Assembly (NCBI RefSeq): GCF_037023725.1
Contig: NZ_CP146077.1
Coordinates: forward strand, 5,080,744 to 5,144,743
Length of the DNA stretch: 64,000 nt
Reading direction: 5' to 3'
Source of the DNA: Pseudomonas bubulae
GTDB taxonomy: Bacteria; Pseudomonadota; Gammaproteobacteria; Pseudomonadales; Pseudomonadaceae
In this document: positions 17,277-25,814 of the stretch, piece by piece
How positions within the stretch are numbered: position 1 is the stretch's first letter
Layout of the letters: the number at the start of each line of letters is the position of its first letter
Program-made: the position numbers and the translations under genes
The notes under the pieces: generated by a model
What the model saw: the letters and a program-made list of their open reading frames with translations, nothing else
Told to the model about the DNA's origin: nothing
Databases searched by the model: none

Positions 17277-20246
17277 ATGCCCGCCTCACCCCAGCGTCTT
17301 GCGCTCACCCTTGCACTGCTGAGTACCAGCTGTTTATCCCCTGTGGCGTTTGCCAAAGCGGCCCTCCTCAGCACCGCCAGCACCGACAGCCTGACCCTCA
17401 ATGGCAACGACACCCTGACGTTGACGCCCAGCGGCAGCCTGACCACCACCAAGGTGGCGGTCACTCTGAAAGACGACACCCGCGGCTCAGGTGTCGTCAT
17501 CGACAACGCCGGCAGCTTGATCTCGACAGGCGGGCGAGCCATCGATACCAGCGGCAGTACCCGTGGTGAACGCAACTACAGCATTATCAATCGCAGCGGC
17601 GCGACGATTCAGGGCAGTAAAGATGCTTTGCGAATCGACACCAATTTCACCAGTGGCAGTGTGTTGATCGACAACAGTGGCACTGTGCGCTCGACCGGCA
17701 GTGGCCAGGCCATCGACCTCGACTCGCTGCGCAGCGAAGGTGTCCAGACCACCCTTATCAACCGCGAGGGTGGGCTGATCCGCGGCGAATTCAGTGACGG
17801 CATGAAAACCGGTTCCAACGCCACAATCCTCAACTACGGCGAGATTTCATCGGGTGATGCCCTGACCGACGACAACAAATTCGACGGCATCGATATTGAC
17901 TCGGCAACCGGCGTGACCGTGACCAACCACGGCACCCTTTCAGGTGGTCGCCACGGCATGACCACCGATCTGGGCGCAACCCTGGTCAACTACGGCGAAG
18001 TCACCGGGCGCAACGGTTCGGGCTTTGGTTCGGACGGCAACGGCACCGTGATCAATTACGGCACCATCACCGGCGCCTACTCCGGGCTCAAGCCCAACGG
18101 TGACGGCGATGGCGTGGATATCGACCTGATCGCCCATATCGAAAACTATGGGGTGATTCAGGGCACCGGCGCCGGTGGCGTCGATAAAAACGGCTTTGCC
18201 AATGGCAGCGAAGGTATCGCCCTTGGCGGGGGTTATCTCTACAACGCCGCAGGTGCACTCATCAGTGGCGCCAACAATGCGGTGCTGGTGGATGACGGCA
18301 GCGATGGCCCCGGGGTCGCGACCACCCGACTGATCAATAACGGCACAATCAAAGGGCTGGACGGTTTTGCCGTCAGATTTGTGGGAGAGTTCGATGATGT
18401 GGTCAGCAACAAGGGTCTGATCAGTGGCAGCAATGGTCTGGCCCTGGACCTCGGCGGCGGCGATGACCACCTGACCCTGGGCAGCGCCAGCCGCTTCGAC
18501 GGCCTGGTGGACGGCGGTAGCGGCTACGACCGGGTGACATTGGATGACCCGGCCGGTGGCCGCTTCGGCAATAGCCAGAACGTTGAATGGCTGGATGTGA
18601 AGTCCGGCAGCTGGATCCTCACCAGCCACAACGACTTCAGTGACGGCGGCGAGGTGTTCAGCGGCGCCCGCCTGGTCAACCTGGGAGCCATCAGCGGCGC
18701 TATCACTGTCGATGAAGGTGGCATGTATGCCGGTGGTGGCAGCGTCGGCAACCTGCAGGTCAACGGCACGCTGCAAACCGACACGCAGCTGGGCAGCGCC
18801 ACCATCAGCCATGACTTGACCCTGAGCAGCGGCGCGACCCTGGCCTATGGCGTCAATGCCGATGGCAGCAGCGCACCGGTGCAGGTTGGCGGCACCGTCC
18901 ACCTCAATGGCTCGACCCTGGCCATCAATGCCGGTAGCGGTACCTATCCGTGGCTAAGCCAGTACAGGGTGCTGAACGCAGCGGCCATCGACGGCACCTT
19001 TGGCAAAGTCACCAGCGATTACGCCTTCCTCACCCCGACCCTCAACTACACCCCCACCAGCGTCGAGCTGACCTATGCGCGCAATGACGTAGCATTTACC
19101 GATTATGCCAGCAGCGCCAACGGCCACAGTGCGGCCATCGGCCTGAGCCAGCTAAAGGCAGGCAACGCGCTGTATAACGCCCTGCTCAACACCTCGGCAC
19201 AGACGGCGGGCGCCGCCATCGAGCAGCTATCCGCCAGCAGCAATGCGAGCCTGGGCAGCGCCACACTGGGCGCCTCTTTGCAGGTGGGCAGCAGCATGCT
19301 GGCGGCCATGCAGTCGTTGGGCGCAGGCGGTGGCCTACAGGTTGCCAGTGCCGCCAGTGATGCCCCTGCCCTGGCCGCCACGGGCCTGGTGCCGGGCGTG
19401 CGCAACCTCAACGACCCGAATGCCCGGGGCAGGCTCTGGCTGCAGGGCCTGGGCAGCTATGGCCGGCTGGACGCAATCCACGGCAACAGCGACCTGACCC
19501 AACGTACCAAAGGCGGTGTACTGGGTGCCGACTGGGCGCTAACCCCGGACTGGCGCATGGGTGTACTGGGCGGCTACTCAAAAACCGACGTGGACAGCAC
19601 CGGCATGGAGGGCAGGGTCAACAGCTGGCACGCGGGCGCCTATGCCATTCACCAGAGCGGTGCGCTGGCCCTGCGCCTGGGGGCGGCGTATAGCGGCCAT
19701 AACGGCGACAGCAAACGCAACGTGATATTCAACGGCTTCAGCGATCAGCCCAAGGGGGACTACCACGCCAGCAGCCAGCAGGTTTTTGCCGAACTGGGCT
19801 ACGCCCTGGGCAGCGGTCGTCTGAGTGCCGAGCCGTATGCCAACCTGGGTTATCAGCGTTATCAACGTAACAGCTACACCGAAAAAGGCGGTGCCGCGGC
19901 GTTGCAGGTTGACCGGCAAACCCAGGACAACTTCAGTAGCACCCTGGGTGTACGGCTGGCGCATCTGAACCAGCTCGAAAACGGCATGAGCATCACACCC
20001 CGCCTGAGCGCTGGCTGGAAACACCTCTATGGTGATGTCGGCAGCTCAACTACCCAGGCCTTTGTGCTGGGCGGATCGGCCTTTGATGTCGAAGGCAGTG
20101 CGCTGGATCGCAACTCGCTGGTGCTGGAGGCCGGGCTGGATCTTGGCGTCTCTGCCAGGCAGACCCTGGGGGTGGGCTATACCGGCGATATCGGCAGCAA
20201 CAGCCGCAACCACGGGCTGATGGGGCAGTGGCAGATGCGGTTTTGA
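17277..20246 (+). CDS. Type V autotransporter, beta-helical passenger
   Basis: This 989-residue protein is a classical (type Va) autotransporter. A signal peptide ends near SPVAFAKA (about residue 28). The passenger (~30-700) is built of short beta-helix-like repeats with recurring phrases such as NYGEIS, NHGTLSG, NYGTITG and NNGTIKG. The C-terminal 260 residues form the outer-membrane barrel, starting around RLWLQGLGSYGR and ending in the required aromatic residue (QMRF). No protease triad or lipase motif is seen, so an adhesin or structural surface role is more likely than an enzyme. The ATG at 17277 is chosen because it starts the signal peptide; upstream in-frame codons add nonhydrophobic sequence. 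Confidence 0.88.
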   Translation: MPASPQRLALTLALLSTSCLSPVAFAKAALLSTASTDSLTLNGNDTLTLTPSGSLTTTKVAVTLKDDTRGSGVVIDNAGSLISTGGRAIDTSGSTRGERNYSIINRSGATIQGSKDALRIDTNFTSGSVLIDNSGTVRSTGSGQAIDLDSLRSEGVQTTLINREGGLIRGEFSDGMKTGSNATILNYGEISSGDALTDDNKFDGIDIDSATGVTVTNHGTLSGGRHGMTTDLGATLVNYGEVTGRNGSGFGSDGNGTVINYGTITGAYSGLKPNGDGDGVDIDLIAHIENYGVIQGTGAGGVDKNGFANGSEGIALGGGYLYNAAGALISGANNAVLVDDGSDGPGVATTRLINNGTIKGLDGFAVRFVGEFDDVVSNKGLISGSNGLALDLGGGDDHLTLGSASRFDGLVDGGSGYDRVTLDDPAGGRFGNSQNVEWLDVKSGSWILTSHNDFSDGGEVFSGARLVNLGAISGAITVDEGGMYAGGGSVGNLQVNGTLQTDTQLGSATISHDLTLSSGATLAYGVNADGSSAPVQVGGTVHLNGSTLAINAGSGTYPWLSQYRVLNAAAIDGTFGKVTSDYAFLTPTLNYTPTSVELTYARNDVAFTDYASSANGHSAAIGLSQLKAGNALYNALLNTSAQTAGAAIEQLSASSNASLGSATLGASLQVGSSMLAAMQSLGAGGGLQVASAASDAPALAATGLVPGVRNLNDPNARGRLWLQGLGSYGRLDAIHGNSDLTQRTKGGVLGADWALTPDWRMGVLGGYSKTDVDSTGMEGRVNSWHAGAYAIHQSGALALRLGAAYSGHNGDSKRNVIFNGFSDQPKGDYHASSQQVFAELGYALGSGRLSAEPYANLGYQRYQRNSYTEKGGAAALQVDRQTQDNFSSTLGVRLAHLNQLENGMSITPRLSAGWKHLYGDVGSSTTQAFVLGGSAFDVEGSALDRNSLVLEAGLDLGVSARQTLGVGYTGDIGSNSRNHGLMGQWQMRF

Positions 20247-20268
20247 TCAAGCGGTGCGTGGAATACTT

Positions 20269-20414
20269 GTAGCAGCTGCCGAGGAACGAAGGCTGCGTTC
20301 GAGGGCGAAGACCTCGTAAAACCTGAGCGTTCAATCTATCTGATGCAGCGAAGTGTCTGATTTCACGACGGCTTCGCCGCCGAACGCAGCCTTCGTTCCT
20401 CGGCAGCTGCTACA
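20269..20414. repeat. Long inverted repeat, GTAGCAGCTGCC family
   Basis: The outer arms TGTAGCAGCTGCCGAGGAACGAAGGCTGCGTTCG and their complement face each other across about 75 bp. A closely similar unit occurs at 42200-42344, and short versions occur at 45570-45598 and 52101-52138. The family is distinct from the REP core and is always intergenic here. Confidence 0.85.
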
Positions 20415-20432
20415 GGTGTTTATACACAAAAA

Positions 20433-20464
20433 AAAGGCCCTCCCCGATACCGGGGAGGGCCTTT
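20433..20464 (-). terminator. Strong terminator of the ter operon
   Basis: AAAGGCCCTCCCCG and CGGGGAGGGCCTTT form a GC-rich stem with a 4-nt loop, followed on the minus strand by eight or more T residues. It lies 16 bp after the terE stop. The A-rich other side may also stop transcripts arriving from the autotransporter. Confidence 0.92.
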
Positions 20465-20480
20465 CGTTTAACGCTGGGGG

Positions 20481-21059
20481 TTAGCCCAGGTTAACGCCAA
20501 AGTTCGAAGCCAATGGCGCCAGGCCACCGGCAAAGCCCTGACCAATTGCCTTGAACTTCCACTCTTCGCCATTGCGATACAGCTCGCCGAAAACCATCGC
20601 GGTTTCGGTCGAAGCGTCTTCGCTCAGGTCAAAACGTGCCAGCTCCTTGCCGTCAGCCTTGTTCAGAACGCGAATGTAAGCGTTGGATACCTGACCGAAG
20701 TTTTGCTTGCGGCCATCCGCTTCGTGAATGGTCACCGCGAAAGCCAGTTTTTTGGCTTCTTGCGACAGACCCGACAGGTTGACGTTTACTTGCTCATCAT
20801 CACCGTCGCCGGCGCCCGAGCGGTTGTCGCCCTGGTGCACAACGTTGCCGTCGGGCGAAGTCTTGTTGTTGTAGAACACAAAGCTGCCGTCGTTCAGCAC
20901 TTTGCCGTTCTCACCAACGATAAACACCGAGGCGTCCAGGTCGAACTCCTGACCGTCAGTAACCCGTGGGTCCCAACCCAGGCCTACAACCACTTCGGTC
21001 AGGCCAGGTGCTTCTTTGGTCAGGGAGACGTTGCCGCCTTTACTCAGACTTACTGCCAT
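20481..21059 (-). CDS. terE: TerE-like TerD-domain protein
   Basis: This 192-residue protein is almost wholly one TerD (calcium-binding stress protein) domain. The N-terminus [19 protein letters not shown], the [19 protein letters not shown] segment and the acidic metal loop [14 protein letters not shown] are typical. The NKTSPDG variant and the ending fit TerE better than TerD. TerD-family proteins bind Ca2+ and are linked to resistance to tellurite, phage and colicins. It is the last gene of the cluster, 39 bp after terD and just before the terminator. No signal peptide is present, so it acts in the cytoplasm or at the inner membrane face. Confidence 0.9.
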   Translation of the reverse strand: MAVSLSKGGNVSLTKEAPGLTEVVVGLGWDPRVTDGQEFDLDASVFIVGENGKVLNDGSFVFYNNKTSPDGNVVHQGDNRSGAGDGDDEQVNVNLSGLSQEAKKLAFAVTIHEADGRKQNFGQVSNAYIRVLNKADGKELARFDLSEDASTETAMVFGELYRNGEEWKFKAIGQGFAGGLAPLASNFGVNLG

Positions 21060-21098
21060 GTTCGTGAACCCTTATATGAAAAGTTGATGGGGTGCAGA

Positions 21099-21674
21099 TT
21101 AAAACTTCAGGCCGTAGCTTTCCGCCAATGGCTTGAGACCGCCAGCAAAGCCCTGGCCCACAGCGCGGAACTTCCACTCGGCGCCATTGCGATACAGCTC
21201 GGCAAAGATCATCGCGGTTTCGGTGCTGGCGTCTTCTGCCAGGTCATAACGCGCCACTTCACTGTTGTTGTCCTGGTTCACAATGCGGATGAAAGCATTG
21301 CGCACCTGACCGAAGTTTTGACGGCGAGCGTCAGCTTCGTGAATGGTCACGGTAAACGCGATCCGGTCGATGTCAGCGGGTACTTTGGACAGGTCGACCT
21401 TGATCGCCTCGTCATCACCGTCGCCTTCACCGGTACGGTTGTCGCCCGTGTGTTCAACCGAGCCGTCCACGCTTTTGAGCTGGTTGTAAAAAATGAAATC
21501 GGAGTCAGCGCGTACTTTACCGTCAGCCTTGAGCAAGAAAGCGCTCGCATCCAGGTCGAAGTCTTGACCATCGGTGGAGCGAGCATCCCAGCCCAGACCC
21601 ACGAGGACTTTGGTCATCCCGGGGGCTTCTTTGGACAGAGACAGGTTGCCGCCTTTGGAAAGGGAAAGTGCCAT
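21099..21674 (-). CDS. terD: TerD tellurium resistance protein
   Basis: This 191-residue single TerD-domain protein is paralogous to the adjacent terE product. The [23 protein letters not shown] segment and [13 protein letters not shown] calcium loop match TerD proper. The ATG at 21674 has TAAGGAGAA 8 bp upstream, so it should be well translated. It lies 26 bp downstream of terC in the same operon and probably cooperates with TerC and TerB at the inner membrane. It contains no catalytic motif. The split between the names terD and terE rests on the variable residues only. Confidence 0.92.
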   Translation of the reverse strand: MALSLSKGGNLSLSKEAPGMTKVLVGLGWDARSTDGQDFDLDASAFLLKADGKVRADSDFIFYNQLKSVDGSVEHTGDNRTGEGDGDDEAIKVDLSKVPADIDRIAFTVTIHEADARRQNFGQVRNAFIRIVNQDNNSEVARYDLAEDASTETAMIFAELYRNGAEWKFRAVGQGFAGGLKPLAESYGLKF

Positions 21675-21700
21675 GTGTAATTCTCCTTAGTAATGTGCGA

Positions 21701-22747
21701 TCAAGCTTTCGTGTCGTTGTTAACGTCGGATTGCTCTTCTTCCTTACCGGGAAAGATGATGCTGGCCACGATACCGATAGCCAAGACCACCAACACCACA
21801 ATCAGACTGGTGTTTGGATCAATTTCATAACCATGGCCAAACAGGTGATCGGTTGCGTTCAGGGCCAGCTTGCCGGCGATAAAGAACAGCAGGGCGATAA
21901 CCGCTTTTTCCAGGTGCACCAGGTAGCGTTTCAGTGCTTCGAGAACGAAGTACATGGTCCGCAGACCCAGAATGGCGAACATCATGGCCGAGTACACGAT
22001 CAAGGGTTCACGGCTCACGGCAATCACTGCCGGTACGGAGTCGAAGGCAAACAGAATGTCTGAAACCTCAACCACCACCACACACAAAAACAGTGGGGTA
22101 GCAAAAAGAGCGCCCTTGCCTACAAGAGTCATTCCCTTGTTCTGCGGCTTCGTGATCTCTTTTTCAAGCTCTTTGCGTGAAACAAAGAAATTATGCCCGT
22201 GCAGCTTCGGCCAGACCGGGAACAGTTTTTTCGCAAAACGGTAGGCGATGTGCTTGGAGTAATCCTCCTCCTCATCCTCTTCCTTGCTGCGCAACATCAT
22301 CACTGCGGTCCAGGCCACGACCACGGCAAACAGCACTTCGACCCAAGGGCCAAACGCCAGCAGGCCAGTACCGATCGCCACGAAAATCAGGCGGAACACA
22401 ATGGCGCCGATGATGCCCCAGTACAGAACCCGGTGACGCAATGCGTCCGGGATCTTGAACCAGGCAAAGATCGCCATGAACACGAACAGGTTGTCGACGC
22501 TGAGTACTTTCTCCAGCGCATAACCGGTAACGAACAGGCTGGCCACACTTGGGCCGTGGGCCACATACAGGTAGCCCGCAAACATGAGCGAGATCACCAC
22601 CCAGAACACCGACCAGACGGCGGCGTTGGTCAGCGAGACCGGTTTATCGCTTTTGTGGGTAAACAGGTCGATTGCCAGAGCAATGACCGCCAGAGCCACA
22701 AATACAGCGATGGTAGTTGGCGGAAAGCCAATTGCCGTGTTTTCCAT
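21701..22747 (-). CDS. terC: TerC family integral membrane protein
   Basis: This 348-residue membrane protein has about nine hydrophobic segments and the TerC family signature EKVLSVDNLFVF (near residue 75), followed later by VEVSDILFAFDSVPA. It carries an acidic cytoplasmic stretch (KEEDEEEDYSKH) near the middle, suggestive of metal binding. TerC proteins anchor Ter complexes in the inner membrane and some export Mn2+. The ATG at 22747 is chosen because GAGGAC lies 5 bp upstream; the upstream in-frame codons overlap the terB end. It lies 7 bp after terB. A plain manganese exporter role is possible, but operon context favours the Ter complex. Confidence 0.93.
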   Translation of the reverse strand: MENTAIGFPPTTIAVFVALAVIALAIDLFTHKSDKPVSLTNAAVWSVFWVVISLMFAGYLYVAHGPSVASLFVTGYALEKVLSVDNLFVFMAIFAWFKIPDALRHRVLYWGIIGAIVFRLIFVAIGTGLLAFGPWVEVLFAVVVAWTAVMMLRSKEEDEEEDYSKHIAYRFAKKLFPVWPKLHGHNFFVSRKELEKEITKPQNKGMTLVGKGALFATPLFLCVVVVEVSDILFAFDSVPAVIAVSREPLIVYSAMMFAILGLRTMYFVLEALKRYLVHLEKAVIALLFFIAGKLALNATDHLFGHGYEIDPNTSLIVVLVVLAIGIVASIIFPGKEEEQSDVNNDTKA

Positions 22748-22754
22748 GATGTCC

Positions 22755-23204
22755 TCAGAGATCAAAATCGCCAGGGTTCAGCCCCAGCTCATTGCAGATA
22801 GTGCGGCAGGCAGCCCGCTCACTTTCATCGAAGTTGCCGTCGGCGCTACCGATTGCGCAGCAAACACGCACCAGCAGGCGGGCGGCATCTTCTTTTTTAC
22901 GTAGCTGACCGATAGATTTCAGCGCTTCAGCGCGACCGATCTGCTGGTCAAATTCAAACTTTTCACACACGGCGTTGAAAGCTTTGATCACGTCCTTGAC
23001 GTCAAAGACCTTCAACTCATTGGAGTTTTGAATAAATCCGACCATTTTCTGTTTTTCGTCACTGCTGATATTGCCATCGGCAGCGGCCACCAGTGCGCAA
23101 CCGGAAACCACGGCTTCCATAAACTCACGGTTCTTGAATTTGCTGACTTCCGCCGAGAGCTTGTCACGGGCGGCGCTTGCGTTGGTTTTGAGCCATTCGA
23201 GCAT
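22755..23204 (-). CDS. terB: TerB tellurite resistance protein
   Basis: This 149-residue helical protein of the TerB family has two internal acidic metal-binding repeats, AAADGNISSDEK and GSADGNFDESER. These are the TerB signatures and are placed symmetrically in the two halves. It is cytoplasmic, and TerB is known to associate with TerC at the membrane. ATG 23204 is preferred over the GTG three codons upstream because AAGGTGA lies 5-6 bp before it. It sits between terA and terC on the same strand. No unusual residue loss was noticed. Confidence 0.93.
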   Translation of the reverse strand: MLEWLKTNASAARDKLSAEVSKFKNREFMEAVVSGCALVAAADGNISSDEKQKMVGFIQNSNELKVFDVKDVIKAFNAVCEKFEFDQQIGRAEALKSIGQLRKKEDAARLLVRVCCAIGSADGNFDESERAACRTICNELGLNPGDFDL

Positions 23205-23270
23205 TGGAGTCACCTTGTCAGAAATTGCAGGTACGGCGCCTGTTTCATCAGGCGGCCACTTACAGAGCGC

Positions 23271-24476
23271 TCATTTGGAGCCGGCAGCCCAGCGCATACC
23301 CCAACCAAACGCTTTATCCATGTCAGAGTGGCCCTTGAAGAATTCAACCCGACGGTTGACCTTCACACTGCCACCGACGTTTTCGAGCAAAGCAATGGCG
23401 CACATGCCTTTGGTCCCGCCCTCTTCGCTCAGGCGCACTTCTATCGGCGGCTCACCCGGGATGTACAAGGTGATGACACCGTCAGTCGCCTGCCAGTTCG
23501 GGGCACCTTCGTAGATGAACGCGTAAACCAGCACGCGACGCATCTTGCGCCACTCCTTGCCATTGATGCGCAACCACTCGCCGTCACTTACCGAGCCGGT
23601 GCGGTCGTCGCCCATCAACTGGATAAACGGCTCGTCACGGAAATCACCGAAGGCATTGCCCAGGGCCTGTACCGCGCCTTTGCGGCCGTTCTCCATTTCG
23701 TACAGGCAGCCCACGTCCAGGTCGATCCCGCCCGACTTGCCGCGCAGCGAAGCAAAGAAGCCGCCGCCCCCGGCGTTGGGGTTGGTACGGTTCCAGTTGA
23801 GGTTGATCTTGATCTCGCCGAAGTCACCGTCCTTTTTCTCAAGGCTGATGGACGGACGCTGCTTGTCCAGGGTGATCTTCGACAGATTGATTTTCGCTGC
23901 CGGTGCCGGTGCTGGTGCTGGAGGCGCTGGAGGTGGCGTCGGCGCTGCTGCCGGAGCAGGAGCAGGAGCAGGAGCCGCAATATCAACCCCAAAGTGCTCG
24001 GCCAAGGGCGCAAGGCCACCGGCAAAGCCCTGTGCTACGCAGCGGAACTTCCACACGCCCTGACGGCGATAGAACTCGCCAAGGATCAACGCGGTTTCCT
24101 GCATGCCCTGGGTCGGAATCGGTGCTTCGATGCCGCCGCTCACCGTTACGGTCAACTGCGGGAAGGCGTCGAAACGGGCCTTGTTCTCATAGATGGTTGC
24201 GGTGAGGGCGACTTTTTCGATGGCCTGATCAATGGCGTCCAGATTGACGCTGAACACACTGCGACCTGCAGCCGATTCCACCAGCTTGACCGCGCCATTG
24301 TTGACGCTTTGCTGGCCGAAGAAGCACATGTCGTTGTCGCCACGCACCTTGCCCGACTCATTGAGCAAAAACGCAGAAACGTCCAGGTCCGCGCCGGTTA
24401 CCGGGGTATAGCTGACGGTGACGCTCAGGGTACCGCTGGCAACGCCGGTGTTGGCGCCCGGGGTCAATGTGGTCAT
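23271..24476 (-). CDS. terA: TerA: two TerD-like domains joined by a Pro/Ala linker
   Basis: This 401-residue protein contains an N-terminal TerD-like domain (~1-165, ending [15 protein letters not shown]), a low-complexity linker rich in alternating Ala and Pro (~168-195), and a C-terminal TerA-specific domain (~200-401) with IDLDVGCLYEM and GDDRTGS. It begins inside the terZ stop (ATGA overlap), indicating translational coupling. TerA belongs to the core ter set and probably scaffolds the complex. The first domain lacks the full acidic GDGDDE loop seen in TerD, TerE and TerZ, so it may not bind Ca2+ the same way. Confidence 0.9.
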   Translation of the reverse strand: MTTLTPGANTGVASGTLSVTVSYTPVTGADLDVSAFLLNESGKVRGDNDMCFFGQQSVNNGAVKLVESAAGRSVFSVNLDAIDQAIEKVALTATIYENKARFDAFPQLTVTVSGGIEAPIPTQGMQETALILGEFYRRQGVWKFRCVAQGFAGGLAPLAEHFGVDIAAPAPAPAPAAAPTPPPAPPAPAPAPAAKINLSKITLDKQRPSISLEKKDGDFGEIKINLNWNRTNPNAGGGGFFASLRGKSGGIDLDVGCLYEMENGRKGAVQALGNAFGDFRDEPFIQLMGDDRTGSVSDGEWLRINGKEWRKMRRVLVYAFIYEGAPNWQATDGVITLYIPGEPPIEVRLSEEGGTKGMCAIALLENVGGSVKVNRRVEFFKGHSDMDKAFGWGMRWAAGSK

Positions 24477-25063
24477 GAGCGCACCGCCTGGGCTGCGTCA
24501 GTGGCCAGATCCTGGGCGGTACGGCCATTGGCCACGGTGCCGATGGCGGTCAGGTCCCAGCCCGCCGATGTGCGGCTGATGTATGCCATGACCACGCCGG
24601 TGTGACGGCCCTTGTCCGACAGGTTGAAGCGCGCCAGCTCTTTGCCGGTCAGCTCGTCAACGATACGGCAGTAGGCGTTTTCTACCGCTTCGAAATTTTG
24701 CCCGGTAAACGAGTTCACGGTAAACACCAGGTGTTTGACCCCGGCTGGCAGCTGCTCCAGGTTGACCTGGATCGACTCGTCGTCGCCATCGCCCTCACCC
24801 GTGCGGTTGTCGCCGGAGTGCACGATGGAGCCGTCTTTGGACTTGAGCTGGCGAAACCACACCAGGTCCAGCGGTTGTTTGGCACTGTCGAGCAGGATGC
24901 ACGAAGCATCCAGGTCGATGGCGGTATCACTGCTCAGCAGCTTGGCGAAAAAACCGCTGGGCTTGACCGGATCCCAGCCCAGGCCCATGCGAATTTTCTT
25001 GAGACCGGCTCCCGCTTCTTTCTCGAGAGAGATGGTTTGATTCTTGGACAGCGAAATGGCCAT
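24473..25063 (-). CDS. terZ: TerZ-like TerD-domain protein
   Basis: This 196-residue TerD-domain protein begins MAISLSKNQTISLEKEAG and contains the extra segment KPSGFFAKLLSSDTAIDLDAS, typical of TerZ, and the calcium loop [17 protein letters not shown] 25063 has AAGGAGA 6 bp upstream; the earlier in-frame codon at 25084 has none. It opens the terZABCDE block after a 73-bp gap from the HAD-IB gene. This gap and the strong ribosome-binding site could mark an internal promoter for the ter core. Assignment to TerZ is by residue pattern. Confidence 0.9.
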   Translation of the reverse strand: MAISLSKNQTISLEKEAGAGLKKIRMGLGWDPVKPSGFFAKLLSSDTAIDLDASCILLDSAKQPLDLVWFRQLKSKDGSIVHSGDNRTGEGDGDDESIQVNLEQLPAGVKHLVFTVNSFTGQNFEAVENAYCRIVDELTGKELARFNLSDKGRHTGVVMAYISRTSAGWDLTAIGTVANGRTAQDLATDAAQAVRS

Positions 25064-25136
25064 GAAACGTCTCCTTGTCTGCACTGAAGCACGATAGGTA
25101 ATTACTGATTATTGACATGCTTTGCTTGCGCCTGGC

Positions 25137-25814
25137 TTACAGCTCCTCGCGCAAGCACACGTCAAGTGGCCGCTTGCGACGCCACAGTGCGTGAAATTCA
25201 CGCCAATGCGGCTCTTGAGCGGCTCCGAGCATCTGTTCATCGCCCCGGGTGTCACCCCAGGCACGCAGTGTGTATTGGTCCAGAGGCCCGTATTGCGCCT
25301 CCAGCCGAATGACTTTTTGTTCACAGCGACAGTTGGTGCCCTCGATATCCCCGGTCAGCACGCCATCGACTGAGGCCAGCCGTGTACCGATCAAGCCGAT
25401 ACCGAGTTTTTTGGCAAAAGGTGTGAGCACCAGTTCAGGGGACGCCGAGCAAATTGTTACCTTGGCGCCCTGCTCAATCTGGTTGGCGACGGATGTTAAG
25501 CCCAAAGGCCGCATCAGACGCTGCCAGGAAACGTCACAAAATGCTTCAGCGCGCTCCTTTACCCAGGCCTCTTTGGCGCCGGTCAGGTAGACCGCGATCA
25601 GTTTCTCTTTCAAATCATTGCGAGAAATCCTGCCCAGCAGGTAGCACGCCGTGGCCGGAATCATCCGCAACAGGCGCATCGCGAACAGGCGATTGCCAAA
25701 GGCAAAGCGCAAAAACGGCACAAAGCTGTCGTGATAGGTCAGTGTGCCATCGAAGTCGAACGCTGACAGAACCTGCTTGTTGCCTTTGTCCGATGTATTC
25801 AAAACGTCGTTCAA
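25137..25814 (-). CDS. HAD-IB family phosphatase of the Ter-linked pathway
   Basis: This 225-residue haloacid dehalogenase-superfamily hydrolase of the IB (SerB-like) group has motif I FDFDGTLTYHDS (residue ~19), motif II TICSASPELV (~122) and the GDTRGDEQML motif III/IV region (~188). It would remove phosphate from a small molecule in the cytoplasm. Only a TTG fits the start: TTGA overlaps the stop of the preceding HpcH gene and there is no good ribosome-binding site, so translation must be coupled. Its place in the Ter locus, not its own sequence, suggests a role in the proposed nucleoside-like metabolite pathway. The substrate is unknown. Confidence 0.82.
   Translation of the reverse strand: MNDVLNTSDKGNKQVLSAFDFDGTLTYHDSFVPFLRFAFGNRLFAMRLLRMIPATACYLLGRISRNDLKEKLIAVYLTGAKEAWVKERAEAFCDVSWQRLMRPLGLTSVANQIEQGAKVTICSASPELVLTPFAKKLGIGLIGTRLASVDGVLTGDIEGTNCRCEQKVIRLEAQYGPLDQYTLRAWGDTRGDEQMLGAAQEPHWREFHALWRRKRPLDVCLREEL

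Noticed and set aside
17900..18420. Recurring AACTACGGC/ACCGGC units in the autotransporter
   Set aside because: They encode the beta-helix repeats of the passenger (NYG, TITG) and vary too much to be a DNA-level repeat array.
23900..23980. GCTGGTGCTGG-like tandem repeat
   Set aside because: It encodes the Ala/Pro linker of TerA in frame and needs no other explanation.
23028..24605. 525-codon plus-strand open frame
   Set aside because: Antisense to terB, terA and terZ, with low-complexity Arg/Gly/Ala runs opposite the terA Pro/Ala linker. Not a gene.
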